64,000 nucleotides of DNA from Cyanobacterium sp. HL-69 (GCA_002813895.1 CP024913.1:1-64000); one strand, 5' to 3'. Counted from the first letter of the stretch, positions 51,990 through 61,413 are shown. The notes: generated from the sequence alone by a model not told the origin. Program-made: numbers and translations.

Positions 51990-54900
51990 ATGACCCACTC
52001 TAATTGGAATCCCGAAATTGAAGGACAAAAAGTAAGAATAAAAAATGCACCTAGCAAAAAAGGATTGACGACAGGAAAGATTAGAAAATCTGCAGGACGG
52101 ACTTTGGTACAAGTTAAATTTGGAACCAATGAAAAAAGTTATAAGCAGTATGAACAACTCGAATTGTATCAAGAAGACATAAGTATTCGGGATTTATTCG
52201 CACAGGGCAAATTCGGTCAGCCTGAAGATTTGAGAAAGATTCTTACCCTAGAAAAAGTCAAAGGAGAATTAACTAATATTTTTTACAGTATGGAATCTAG
52301 TAATACAGATTTCTATCCTTATCAATTCAAACCTGTATTAAAATTTTTAGATTCTCCCGTATCTCGGTTATTAATTGCGGACGAAGTGGGTTTAGGTAAA
52401 ACAATCGAATCTATGTACATTTGGAAAGAGCTACAAGCTAGAGAAGATGCTAAACGCTTGTTAATTGTTTGCCCTGCAATGTTAAGAGATAAATGGAGAG
52501 ATGATTTAAAAACTTTATTTAACATTGATGCAGAGATAGTCGGAGCAAAAGAATTATTACAGAAAGTGAAATTAGTTACCCAAAAAGGAAACCAAATTTC
52601 TTTTATTTATATCGCTAGCTTAGAAGGATTAAGAGTTAAAAATTGGAATGAAAAGAATAAAAATAAACAAGAAAAAAAAGGTGCAAGATACGATTTAGCT
52701 AGATTGTTAGAAAAACATTCTCGTAATTTTCAACAAGAAATAAGTATTAATAATATAGACATATTTGATTTTGCAATTATTGATGAAGCTCATTATTTAA
52801 GAAATTCGGAAACAGCTAATAATAAATTTGCACAACTTTTGAGAGAAACCAGTAAAAATTTAATTTTATTAACGGCAACACCTATTCAAATTAGAAGTGA
52901 AAATTTATATCAATTATTAAAATTAATTAGTCCCGATGATTTTTTTGATAAAAGAACGTTTGAAGAAATGTTGCAAGAAAATAAACCTATTATTAATGCC
53001 CTTAAATTAATCTGGAAAACTACTCCTGACTTAGATGAAATAAGAGATATAGTAAAAGAAGCCTCCAAGTCATATTATTTTAAAGAAAGTAACAGATTTA
53101 GAATACTGTGCGATGAATTACAAGACTTAGACAGCATTACTCATCATCAACAAGTTAAATTTAGTAATCTCCTTGAAAGTTTATCTTTATTAGGACAATT
53201 TATGACAAGAAATAGAAAACGAGAGGTTTTACCGAACCGAGTGCAAAGAAAACCTCAAACTTTGACCGTAAAATTTACCAAAATAGAAAAACAAGTATAT
53301 GAATACATAACTTATAAGATTCGTATTCAAGCACTAGGAGAATCTAAATTTAATGTTTTTAGATTAATGGCTCGTCAAAGAGAAATGGCTAGTTGTATGG
53401 CTGCAGCTTTAGAGTCTTGGTCAAATAAAAAAATTAATGATAATACTGAAGAAACCCTCTTACAAAATATTCTTAATACTGACCATCTTACATCTATTTC
53501 TTCTGATTATGAAGATGAAGAACTTTTTGAAATTTATGGTTCTCAATTAGATGCAGATATTAAGCATAATAATTACACGAAAGCTAGTTCTCAAAATATT
53601 TTTTGGAAGAAACCCATTAATCCATTTCCTCTTCAAAAAGAACAATCAATAAAATTTATTAAAGAGCTAAAAACTATTGATACCAAATATAAAAAATTAG
53701 TTGAGTTTATAAAAAATCAATTAAGTATTAATGCTGAAGAAAAATTTGTTTTGTTTGCTTTCTATCGTAATACTCTTTCTTATTTAAAAGAAAGATTAGA
53801 AAAAGATGGAATTAAAAGCTTTTTGATTCAAGGAGGAATGAAAAGAGAAGAAAAAAGTGAAATACTTGCTAATTTTAAAAATAAACAAAATGTATCAATT
53901 TTATTGTCTTCAGAAGTAGGTAGTGAAGGAATTGATTTACAATTTTGTCGTTTCATTATTAATTATGATTTGCCATGGAATCCAATGAAAGTAGAACAGA
54001 GAATTGGAAGGCTAGATCGACTTAATCAAAAACATGAAACTATTAGTATTGTTAATTATAGTATCCAAGATACTATAGAACAATATATATTAGAAAAGCT
54101 TTATCAAAGAATAAAAATTTTTGAAAATAGTATTGGAGATATAGAGGAAATATTAGGAGAGAAAACTGAAGAACTAATTTTAGAATTATTAGATCCATTT
54201 TTAACAGAAGAAGACTTAAAACAGCGAGCGGAAGAAACTACCTTAGCTATTAAATCAGAGATGGAACAACAAAGAAAATTAGAAAATGAAGCGATGAATT
54301 TAGTTGCTTTTTCCGATTTTATTTTGGGTTCTATTAATAATAGTAAAGAACAAGGAAGATGGTTAAAATCAGGGGAATTAATATCATTTGTTGCAGATTT
54401 TTTTAAGTCAGAATATCCTGGAACAGTAATAACTCATGATAAAAATAACATTGGTGAACTTTATGAAATTAATTTATCATCTGAGGCAAAAACAGATTTA
54501 AAATTATTTACTCAGAAACATCCTTTTTCGACTAAAACAGTTCTTTTCGCTCAACCAGTGCCATGTTTTTTTGACCCTAAAAATACAAAAGCAATGGGTA
54601 AAAATTATGAGTTGATTGATGCAACTCATCCTCTAATTCAATGGATAAGGAATAAATATACGAAAGATAACTCTATTAATTATTTCTATAGTATTTCGGC
54701 TTCTCAGTTGTCAATGAAAGAAATCAAAAGAAAAAATATTAAGCCCGATATTTATGTTTATGTGGTTCAAAATTGGAAATTAGAAGGACTAAAAAAAGAA
54801 ATTCGTTTAGCTTATAAGATTATGTCATTGGAAAGGCAAAATTTTTTATCTGATGATGATGCTGAATATTTAATCAATACAACGGCAAGTTATGGTGTAC

Positions 54901-55265
54901 AAAAATATAATGTTTCTAACTTAATTAATTTAGAAAAAATTATCGAAATTTATGAACAATGTGAGGAAGAACTACAAATTGATTTCGCTAATGTTGAAGA
55001 ACAGTTTCAAGCCGAAAATCAAGATCGTTGTAATGTGCAAGAAAAATCGGCGAGATCTTACGCAGAAAGAAAAAAAATATTTTTTCAAAATAGAATTGAA
55101 CAATTTTTAAGCGAAGGTAAAAACATAATTATTCCTGCGGAAGAAGGAAAACTCAGAAAAGTTGAACAGGAACTAGACTTTACTTTAAAAAATATTGACT
55201 TAAAACGTCAAGTTGTAACTTCAAATCCCACTTTAGCAACAGGTTTAATTTTTATGGAGGATTAA
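51990..55265 (+). CDS. SNF2/RapA-like helicase (SF2 ATPase)
   Basis: 1091 aa. N-terminal small barrel-like region (QKVRIKNAPSKKGLTTGKIR), then a Swi2/Snf2 motor: LIADEVGLGKTIESMYIW (Walker A, ~128-145), FAIIDEAHYLRNSETANN (DEAH, ~261), LLTATPIQIR, helicase C with FVLFAFYRNTLSYLKERL (~585), SSEVGSEGIDLQFCRFIINY (~640) and VEQRIGRLDRLNQKH (~668). The C-terminal ~400 residues have no clear domain and end in a Glu/Gln coiled coil. Gene 3 bp upstream of the actin-like gene. DrmD of DISARM and DpdE are SNF2 proteins of similar size, but their partners are absent here. Confidence 0.88.
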   Translation: MTHSNWNPEIEGQKVRIKNAPSKKGLTTGKIRKSAGRTLVQVKFGTNEKSYKQYEQLELYQEDISIRDLFAQGKFGQPEDLRKILTLEKVKGELTNIFYSMESSNTDFYPYQFKPVLKFLDSPVSRLLIADEVGLGKTIESMYIWKELQAREDAKRLLIVCPAMLRDKWRDDLKTLFNIDAEIVGAKELLQKVKLVTQKGNQISFIYIASLEGLRVKNWNEKNKNKQEKKGARYDLARLLEKHSRNFQQEISINNIDIFDFAIIDEAHYLRNSETANNKFAQLLRETSKNLILLTATPIQIRSENLYQLLKLISPDDFFDKRTFEEMLQENKPIINALKLIWKTTPDLDEIRDIVKEASKSYYFKESNRFRILCDELQDLDSITHHQQVKFSNLLESLSLLGQFMTRNRKREVLPNRVQRKPQTLTVKFTKIEKQVYEYITYKIRIQALGESKFNVFRLMARQREMASCMAAALESWSNKKINDNTEETLLQNILNTDHLTSISSDYEDEELFEIYGSQLDADIKHNNYTKASSQNIFWKKPINPFPLQKEQSIKFIKELKTIDTKYKKLVEFIKNQLSINAEEKFVLFAFYRNTLSYLKERLEKDGIKSFLIQGGMKREEKSEILANFKNKQNVSILLSSEVGSEGIDLQFCRFIINYDLPWNPMKVEQRIGRLDRLNQKHETISIVNYSIQDTIEQYILEKLYQRIKIFENSIGDIEEILGEKTEELILELLDPFLTEEDLKQRAEETTLAIKSEMEQQRKLENEAMNLVAFSDFILGSINNSKEQGRWLKSGELISFVADFFKSEYPGTVITHDKNNIGELYEINLSSEAKTDLKLFTQKHPFSTKTVLFAQPVPCFFDPKNTKAMGKNYELIDATHPLIQWIRNKYTKDNSINYFYSISASQLSMKEIKRKNIKPDIYVYVVQNWKLEGLKKEIRLAYKIMSLERQNFLSDDDAEYLINTTASYGVQKYNVSNLINLEKIIEIYEQCEEELQIDFANVEEQFQAENQDRCNVQEKSARSYAERKKIFFQNRIEQFLSEGKNIIIPAEEGKLRKVEQELDFTLKNIDLKRQVVTSNPTLATGLIFMED

Positions 55266-55268
55266 ACA

Positions 55269-56810
55269 ATGAGTGATTTATTTCTTAATTTAGGTATTGA
55301 TTTTGGTACAGGTTTCACCAAAGTTTGCGTCAGAGATACAGATCGTGGTAATTCATGGGTTGTAAATTTTACAGCAGAAAAACAACTCATTAATGACACT
55401 TTATTACCTACTAAAATTTTAATTAAAAATAATGGCGAATTATTAACAGGATTAACTTTATCAGAATGGAAAACCGTTATAGCTAATGAGGGAATATTAA
55501 TTGATTTTATTAAAATGCGATTAGCTCATATTGATTTATCAAAAGAAGCAAAAGTTTATTCTTTTGATAAATTACCCTATTATCAAAACAAGGACTTAAA
55601 TACAGCTGAACAGATAGAAAATCTTTGCACCTTTTATCTCAGTTGTGTAATTATTAAAGCAAAACAATGGGTATTAAAAAATAATCATGAATTAGTTAAT
55701 AACTTAGATATTAGTTGGTCAGTCAATGTAGGAGTACCCGTCAAATACTTTGATTCTTTAGCCATAGAAAGATTTAAAAAAGTGATTCGTTTAGCATTAT
55801 TATTAACGAAAAATCATCCCCATAATTTTGAATCACTGTCTAAGAGAATGACAGAAACTCGTCAAAAATTGGCTGAATTGAGTATGAATAGAGATGATAA
55901 TGATATTCCTATTCCTGGATTTGCCGTTCCAGAAATAAAAGCCGCAATCTATTCTTATACTATGTCCCGTCAAGCTCAAGATGGCATTTATATTTTTTTT
56001 GATATTGGTAGTGGCACAACTGAGGGAGTTTCCTTTCGTTTTTATAGAGAAGATGATACACCCAAAATAGAATTTTATTCTGGAGAAGTTGAGGCCATTG
56101 GAATAAATGCTTTAGCAAAAGAAATAAAGATAGTTAACAATACTGATTTAGAAGAGTCAAAAATTGTGAAATATTTACAAAAAAAAGATGATTTATTTGT
56201 TCAATCTATTGATAAATATTCAGAAAAAATATCTCGTTCGCCATGTACAGGTGAGACAGTTGTTTACAATAAATCAAACATCATTATTACTGCTGAAAAT
56301 ATAAAATTCAGACTAAAAGAAACTGATAATGATAAGGAAAAATTATTGTTGTCTAGTATTCTTACCATGTATTTTATTCGTAAAATGGTAGCAGAAGTTA
56401 TAGTAGCTTGTAAGAAAAAAAATCCTGAATACTTTAAAACGAAAGTTGAACATCATCAAGATTTAACAGTTTTTATTGGAGGTGGTGGACAACCTTCATA
56501 TTATTATCGAAACACAATTGAATCTACTCATATAGTTTTTAAACAAAAAAATATAGATATTCCAGCTTATGAACTTAAATATGTACCTTATCCGGGAGGA
56601 GGATTAACAGAAACGGAAGATTTTAGTATGAGTGGTATTTCTCCTAAATATTTCCATCGTTTTGCTATTGCTTATGGTTTATCAATTCCTGATGGAGAAG
56701 GGGCAGAAATAGAAGGTTTTCCATCATTATATGAAGAAAAAAAATCTGTTGAACCTCAGCCTTATATGCCTCAAATTGGTCGCTATCCAGATGATAGTAG
56801 TTCAATGTAA
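55269..56810 (+). CDS. Actin/Hsp70-fold ATPase
   Basis: 513 aa. Phosphate-1 loop NLGIDFGTGFTKVCV (6-20), phosphate-2 loop YIFFDIGSGTTEGVSFRF (~244-261), adenosine motif TVFIGGGGQPSYYY (~399-412), the order of the actin/Hsp70/ParM superfamily. No DnaK substrate-binding domain can be made out, so it is not a canonical chaperone. A 3-bp gap to the SNF2 helicase implies joint expression. Possible roles: a nucleotide-dependent switch or filament acting with the helicase. A short DNA match lies at 51530-51563. Confidence 0.82.
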   Translation: MSDLFLNLGIDFGTGFTKVCVRDTDRGNSWVVNFTAEKQLINDTLLPTKILIKNNGELLTGLTLSEWKTVIANEGILIDFIKMRLAHIDLSKEAKVYSFDKLPYYQNKDLNTAEQIENLCTFYLSCVIIKAKQWVLKNNHELVNNLDISWSVNVGVPVKYFDSLAIERFKKVIRLALLLTKNHPHNFESLSKRMTETRQKLAELSMNRDDNDIPIPGFAVPEIKAAIYSYTMSRQAQDGIYIFFDIGSGTTEGVSFRFYREDDTPKIEFYSGEVEAIGINALAKEIKIVNNTDLEESKIVKYLQKKDDLFVQSIDKYSEKISRSPCTGETVVYNKSNIIITAENIKFRLKETDNDKEKLLLSSILTMYFIRKMVAEVIVACKKKNPEYFKTKVEHHQDLTVFIGGGGQPSYYYRNTIESTHIVFKQKNIDIPAYELKYVPYPGGGLTETEDFSMSGISPKYFHRFAIAYGLSIPDGEGAEIEGFPSLYEEKKSVEPQPYMPQIGRYPDDSSSM

Positions 56811-57170
56811 ATGAAATAGCCATAGCATAATATTTAGACACCACTAGCAATTTAAAACGTTTGAGTAACAAATCTGCGAAAAGTGTCGTTAAGGTGAAGG
56901 GCTATCTAGTTACCAACTTCTTGGAGAAAACCCCACAAAGTTAACTTTGCTTCGATTTTAATTTGTTATTAATTAATCCATTAAAATGCTAAAGTTATTG
57001 GTAGAAAATGTTAATGTAGTTGTAAATATTATTTAAGTTTTTTCAGAAAATGAAATAGGTTAAAAACTTTTGTAAATAAATAATTCAGTTATTGGACTTA
57101 TCATTACTATTTATTCTGTTGGTTTATATCAAACTATGAAGATTAGAAAAATATTATCACAATTTTAAAC
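56811..57170. other. Gene-free 360 bp
   Basis: AT-rich spacer between the actin-like gene and 57171. No hairpin or gene recognised; a promoter for 57171 is presumably here. Confidence 0.35.
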
Positions 57171-57782
57171 ATGAACATATTTAAGAATATTAAACAAAAA
57201 GCTCAAAATACAGGAAAGGTATTATTACCATTAGTTAAACAATATTTAGACGTAAATCCTGAAGAGCAAGAGATAATTATTAAACCACAAGCAACCGTAT
57301 TCTTATGTAAACAAGTTCAGGGAAAAGTTGAAAAAATAAAAAGTTTAAAACCTGACGAAAAAAAAGGATTAATTGCTGATATTGAACATAATAGTATTAA
57401 TATAACTATCCACTTCAATCCTGAATGTATCACTCTTAAAGAAGATTGTATTCAAGGGCAAATAAAGTTAATTAATAAACCCGATATTAAAACTGATTCA
57501 AAAGTTTATAATACTTTAATCGCTGGTTGGAAAGTCTTTTTAGGTGGTTATATTCCTCAATCTGCTTTACCTGAAAATGTTAAAGTTGAAGGGGATAAAG
57601 TATTTTATACATTTCCTCGTAATCAACTAAAAACCTTAGAAGCATTGTTAAAAGGCGTGAAAAATGAATCTGTTTTCAACACAGATATTAATGAAGGTCA
57701 GTTTACTATTAAAAGTAATGTTTCTCTTGACTGGAATAACATTGATATTCAGGCTTTTTTATCAAGTTTTAATTCAAAATAA
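57171..57782 (+). CDS. Hypothetical protein (203 aa)
   Basis: Unrecognised. Helical, basic N-terminus (FKNIKQKAQNTGKVLLPLVK), then a beta-rich middle (LIADIEHNSINITIHFNPEC, QGQIKLINKPDIKTDSKVY) and NQLKTLEALLKG before a final beta strand set. No membrane segment or catalytic motif. Same strand as the SNF2/actin-like pair but 360 bp away; it may be a third component. Confidence 0.6.
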   Translation: MNIFKNIKQKAQNTGKVLLPLVKQYLDVNPEEQEIIIKPQATVFLCKQVQGKVEKIKSLKPDEKKGLIADIEHNSINITIHFNPECITLKEDCIQGQIKLINKPDIKTDSKVYNTLIAGWKVFLGGYIPQSALPENVKVEGDKVFYTFPRNQLKTLEALLKGVKNESVFNTDINEGQFTIKSNVSLDWNNIDIQAFLSSFNSK

Positions 57783-57836
57783 AAGATTTGTCTTTTTAAA
57801 AACCCCTTTTTGAAAAGCTCTTGAAAAAAACATGAC

Positions 57837-58034
57837 TTATTGCTTTTCCTCTCTCATTTGTTCAATGTCATGCCAAAATTCAGCTTTTGTAATATTTTTT
57901 AAGGTATCTTGACGCTCTTTTGTATAATCACCATTTCCCCAACCCATTTCTTGTAAAAAACGGATAGTATCTACTTGCCCTAATTCTTTAACTAATGCTT
58001 GATAGCCTTTTTGTTTTAATTCAATTGGGATCAT
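57837..58034 (-). CDS. Small antitoxin-like protein, no toxin adjacent
   Basis: 65 aa: IPIELKQKGYQALVKELGQV, DTIRFLQEMGWGNGDYTKER, ending FWHDIEQMREEKQ. This resembles short proteins that precede PIN toxins in cyanobacteria. Nothing follows it on the minus strand; it lies 3 bp after the partition gene 58038-58445. Confidence 0.6.
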   Translation of the reverse strand: MIPIELKQKGYQALVKELGQVDTIRFLQEMGWGNGDYTKERQDTLKNITKAEFWHDIEQMREEKQ

Positions 58035-58037
58035 TTT

Positions 58038-58445
58038 TTAATTTCCTCTGATATTGCGGGTTTTAGTAAGTAACGACCTGATATTACCAGCCTTAGTTCT
58101 CTGTTTAACCCTATGTTGAGCATTCGCAATTACCTTCTCCAATAACTCAGGGTCATTTTGACAGATGCTGAAGTACGCCTCTACGAGAGTTTCTAAGGTA
58201 ATATCATTATCTTGGCAGAATTTACGAATGTCATTATAAATTCCCTCTTCTAGCCTTACCCCCATCTTTTTATTAACAATAGATGGTAAACTTGCTAATT
58301 CTTTTTCTAGGGAACTAATCATATCTTCTTCTGGTTTTTCTTCATTTATAGTGGGTTTTCCCTCGTTTATTAATTGATCTTCACGAGGAGTTACTTTTAC
58401 TTTAGGATTTTTACTTTCCTGTTTGATTTTATCTAGTAGGCTCAT
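58038..58445 (-). CDS. ParA partner of the second partition module
   Basis: 135 aa. Charged, disordered N-terminal ~55 residues, then KKMGVRLEEGIYNDIRKFCQ, DNDITLETLVEAYFSICQND, a ribbon-helix-helix-like pattern, and a basic C-terminus (HRVKQRTKAGNIRSLLTKTR). It overlaps parA by 17 bp, the usual position for the centromere-binding protein. Confidence 0.65.
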   Translation of the reverse strand: MSLLDKIKQESKNPKVKVTPREDQLINEGKPTINEEKPEEDMISSLEKELASLPSIVNKKMGVRLEEGIYNDIRKFCQDNDITLETLVEAYFSICQNDPELLEKVIANAQHRVKQRTKAGNIRSLLTKTRNIRGN

Positions 58446-59295
58446 GATTATTAATTACTGAAGTAACATCTGCGGATAAATAGGGTTGAATTTTGTCGAG
58501 TAAGCTAGTGATGGGATATTCTAGGTCTTCTTTTCCTATATCCCTTGGTAATACTTGCTCATTGATTGCTCGTTTGTAAATATCACTTTCAAGGAGGTTA
58601 GGAAGCATTAATTCTTTACCCACTAACTCCTCCATCACCGCAATACTTTCCTTAGTGGTTTTAGTCGGATTTAACCCCACCCATTTAGCGCGAAATGGTA
58701 TCACTCCCACCATAGTACTATTGCTCAATAGTGCTTGATAAGTTTTGAGTAAGTCTAAAGTTCTCACTAGAGATTGTACCCCCTTCACATTAGCTTCTGC
58801 GGGAATTGCCCAACAAGTACCTGCCCCCATGGATGTTAGGGCTAAGTGCGATCGCTCTGGGGGTGGGTCAATGATGACCATGGCAAAGTTACGAGCAATC
58901 TTATATTCAGGGTCAATATTAACCCCTACTTGATAAATCCTTTGTTTGAGAATAGTAAGACTCATGCCAGAAGCAGCTAAATAATGATTAGCATTTTCTA
59001 ACTGGTCAGTGGCGGGAATAATAAATAGATTATCCTCATTAGGTACAGGATGAATAGCACTGTAGAGGGGAACTTTATCCTCTCCATTGGTAATCACCTC
59101 TAAGAGAGTGGGGTGGTCATCAGGGGGTTCAACCTCTAAAAAAGCAGTTAAACTCGCTTGAGGGTCAGCATCAATGAATAATACGGGTAATCCCTTCCTT
59201 GCTAAGATTCTGCCCAACATTAATGCCACCGTAGATTTCCCTTGACCTCCTGCCAATGCCAGAGGTACAAAACAGGGACAGTCTTGTTTATACAT
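58429..59295 (-). CDS. parA: ParA-family ATPase, second partition module
   Basis: 288 aa. Walker A reads PLALAGGQGKSTVALML (~11-27): the GKST is intact but the signature lysine of KGGxGK is alanine, as in some cyanobacterial ParA relatives. Switch VLFIDADPQASLTAFLE (~37-53), Walker B FAMVIIDPPPERSHLA (~142). Larger than the 196-aa ParA at 1-591 and clearly of a different branch. Divergent from the HNH copy at 59466. Confidence 0.85.
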   Translation of the reverse strand: MYKQDCPCFVPLALAGGQGKSTVALMLGRILARKGLPVLFIDADPQASLTAFLEVEPPDDHPTLLEVITNGEDKVPLYSAIHPVPNEDNLFIIPATDQLENANHYLAASGMSLTILKQRIYQVGVNIDPEYKIARNFAMVIIDPPPERSHLALTSMGAGTCWAIPAEANVKGVQSLVRTLDLLKTYQALLSNSTMVGVIPFRAKWVGLNPTKTTKESIAVMEELVGKELMLPNLLESDIYKRAINEQVLPRDIGKEDLEYPITSLLDKIQPYLSADVTSVINNHEPTR

Positions 59296-59465
59296 TGGTT
59301 GTTATGTGTAAAGTTACCAATGAGTATAACAACTATGGTGCAATAGTGCAATGGCACTATTTAATAAATGTACTTTATTATTTTTGAGATAAAGTATTTT
59401 AGAATAAAAGTTAATTATTGCTATAGTTTAATAGTAGTAAGTATCAAAGTAAACTATGTCCGAAG

Positions 59466-59762
59466 ATGAAGAGTCGTTATCCCGATAACTGGAATGAGAT
59501 AGCCTTTAAACAAAAGGAGAAAGTTAAATGGCGTTGTCAAAAATGTGGTGTGCAGTGCATTAAACCAGGGGATAAGACGGCTCATCTTAGTAAATCGGAA
59601 CGTGCCAAAATAACTATGGTGGTTCATCATTCTAATTATCAACCAGAGGACAACAGAGAAGAAAACTTGGTTTGCCTTTGTACAGCTCGTCATTTGAGTT
59701 ACCATACTGGCAAACGTGGGAATATTAGCATCGGTCAGTTATCCCTAGATTTAGACTTTTAG
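59466..59762 (+). CDS. Small HNH endonuclease (copy 2, one zinc cysteine lost)
   Basis: 98 aa, nearly identical to 995-1300, with mainly silent DNA differences. The second zinc pair reads CLCTARH in place of CLCTACH (TGT to CGT), removing a structural zinc ligand, so folding or activity may be impaired. HHS and the first CQKC pair are kept. It lies beside the second parA as copy 1 lies beside the first. Confidence 0.8.
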   Translation: MKSRYPDNWNEIAFKQKEKVKWRCQKCGVQCIKPGDKTAHLSKSERAKITMVVHHSNYQPEDNREENLVCLCTARHLSYHTGKRGNISIGQLSLDLDF

Positions 59763-59856
59763 ATTATTTGGTGATAGCTTACAGCCCTTACCTATGCTTA
59801 CCTCAAATGCGTGAGAAGATATACACTTTATTAACTACAGCCCTTATCATTAACTC

Positions 59857-61296
59857 ATGAGAGAAGAAGAAGAAACGCTTATATATTACATCTCACCTAC
59901 CAATAAAATTCACTCTAACCAATGCCGTTACTTCAAGGCAAATACTGAGGGGTGGCAGAAAATGAGTTCTTACTCAGAGGCGATTTCCACAGGAGCTAAA
60001 CCTTGTCAGATTTGTTGTTCTCAAATCTCTGTTTCCCCCATTGAAACTACGAATAAACAACAAGATTTATTGACCCAACCAGTTACCGATTTCTCCCAAT
60101 CCTCTAGTCAGGAAGATGTTAAAACCTCTGGGAAGAAGAATAAGCGCAGTATTGCTTGTTCTATAACCTCTTTCAACACTACTGAAAAACTGAAAACTAC
60201 CAGTACGCAACAGGATTTATTTACTCAGCCAGTCACCAAACAACCCCAATCCTCTAGTCAGAACGATGTTAAAACTTCTAAGAAGAAGAGTAAGAATAAG
60301 AAAAAAACCCCGGCTAAAAGGTATAAAATCCTTGCAGGTAATGGATGTCATCAAGCGATCTCAGAGGTGCAAGGTATCTTAGTACCCCCCATTGATGATG
60401 AGAGTAGCTACCAGTTGATATTACCCGATGGTTTAGCCCTTAAAGCCACTTTTAGCAATCCTTATCTTGAGTCATTAGCTCTTAAGCAACCTAATATTTT
60501 AGGGGTACATTGGTTTCGGGGTTATCCCAAAATGCAGGATACTAAATTAGTCAGCTTTCAGATTGTGGGATGGGACGGCAATATGCCCACTAATGAGCAA
60601 GGATGGGAAAGGTGGGAATTTATCGGATTATGGACACTAGAGAAAACCCTAACTGTCCAACGTTCTATTACAGCCCGAACGGTTAGAAAAGAAGCTAGAA
60701 AAACAGGATTTATTACAGAATTTAAGTTTACTTTCAGCAATACCGAGGATTGGGTTAAACAAAAGAAGCTGTGGATTGGCTATGTTTATAAGTTAATTTG
60801 TCGCAGGGAAGGGGATACCCTCAAAATACAAAAGGTAATTCCCTATGCTTGTCCTCGCTTTAAACCAGTAGCCAAACCTAAAAAGAAAACTTTGAATAAG
60901 GATAAGTCAGGTGAGCAAAGTCCGCCTAAATTAAAGGATAAGTCGGGTAAGCAGATTTCATCTAAATCCAATGATAAATCTAGTGAACAGATTCCGCCCC
61001 AATCAAAAGATAAATCTAGTGAGCAGATTTCACCTAAATCAAAGGATAAGTCGGGTGAGCAAATTTTACCGAAGTCTGTTGATCTCAAAGAGGTAAAAAA
61101 AGAAGAAATAGCTTCAACGGCTGAGATACTAAACCCAATTGATAGCCAACATCAAACGGCTGATACACCAAGTCCAAAAACTGAGAGCCAAACACAAACC
61201 CCTAATGCACCAAACTCAATTGATAGTCTAAACCCAACAGCTGATACCTCAAACCCAACGGTTGATACCCCAACAGAAGAAAAGAAGGAGGATTAA
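59857..61296 (+). CDS. Cys-motif protein with repetitive acidic/basic tail
   Basis: 479 aa. N-terminus YYISPTNKIHSNQCRYFKAN then KPCQICC, a small Cys motif like those in proteins that recycle an N-x-CRY...CxxC signature. The first linker holds two similar units (QQDLLTQPVTDFSQSSSQED and QQDLFTQPVTKQPQSSSQND). The middle (~160-340) is a beta-rich domain (GVHWFRGYPKMQDTKLVSFQ). From ~345 there are five tandem KDKSGEQ/SSEQ..PPKS units, then a Thr/Pro/Asn-rich tail. Function unknown. Confidence 0.65.
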   Translation: MREEEETLIYYISPTNKIHSNQCRYFKANTEGWQKMSSYSEAISTGAKPCQICCSQISVSPIETTNKQQDLLTQPVTDFSQSSSQEDVKTSGKKNKRSIACSITSFNTTEKLKTTSTQQDLFTQPVTKQPQSSSQNDVKTSKKKSKNKKKTPAKRYKILAGNGCHQAISEVQGILVPPIDDESSYQLILPDGLALKATFSNPYLESLALKQPNILGVHWFRGYPKMQDTKLVSFQIVGWDGNMPTNEQGWERWEFIGLWTLEKTLTVQRSITARTVRKEARKTGFITEFKFTFSNTEDWVKQKKLWIGYVYKLICRREGDTLKIQKVIPYACPRFKPVAKPKKKTLNKDKSGEQSPPKLKDKSGKQISSKSNDKSSEQIPPQSKDKSSEQISPKSKDKSGEQILPKSVDLKEVKKEEIASTAEILNPIDSQHQTADTPSPKTESQTQTPNAPNSIDSLNPTADTSNPTVDTPTEEKKED

Positions 61297-61413
61297 AATA
61301 GGGCTATTCTTGATGGAAGTTAAAAATAATTAACTAATGTTCAAATAATATAAAAAAACAGTTATTTAGTGATTATTATAATGTTATAATAAATAATTAA
61401 TGCTACTAACAAG

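Noticed and set aside
51990-56810. DISARM or BREX system
   Set aside because: No DrmA/B/C/MI/MII, PglZ, BrxC or PglX-like gene is present; only the SNF2 helicase is reminiscent of DrmD.
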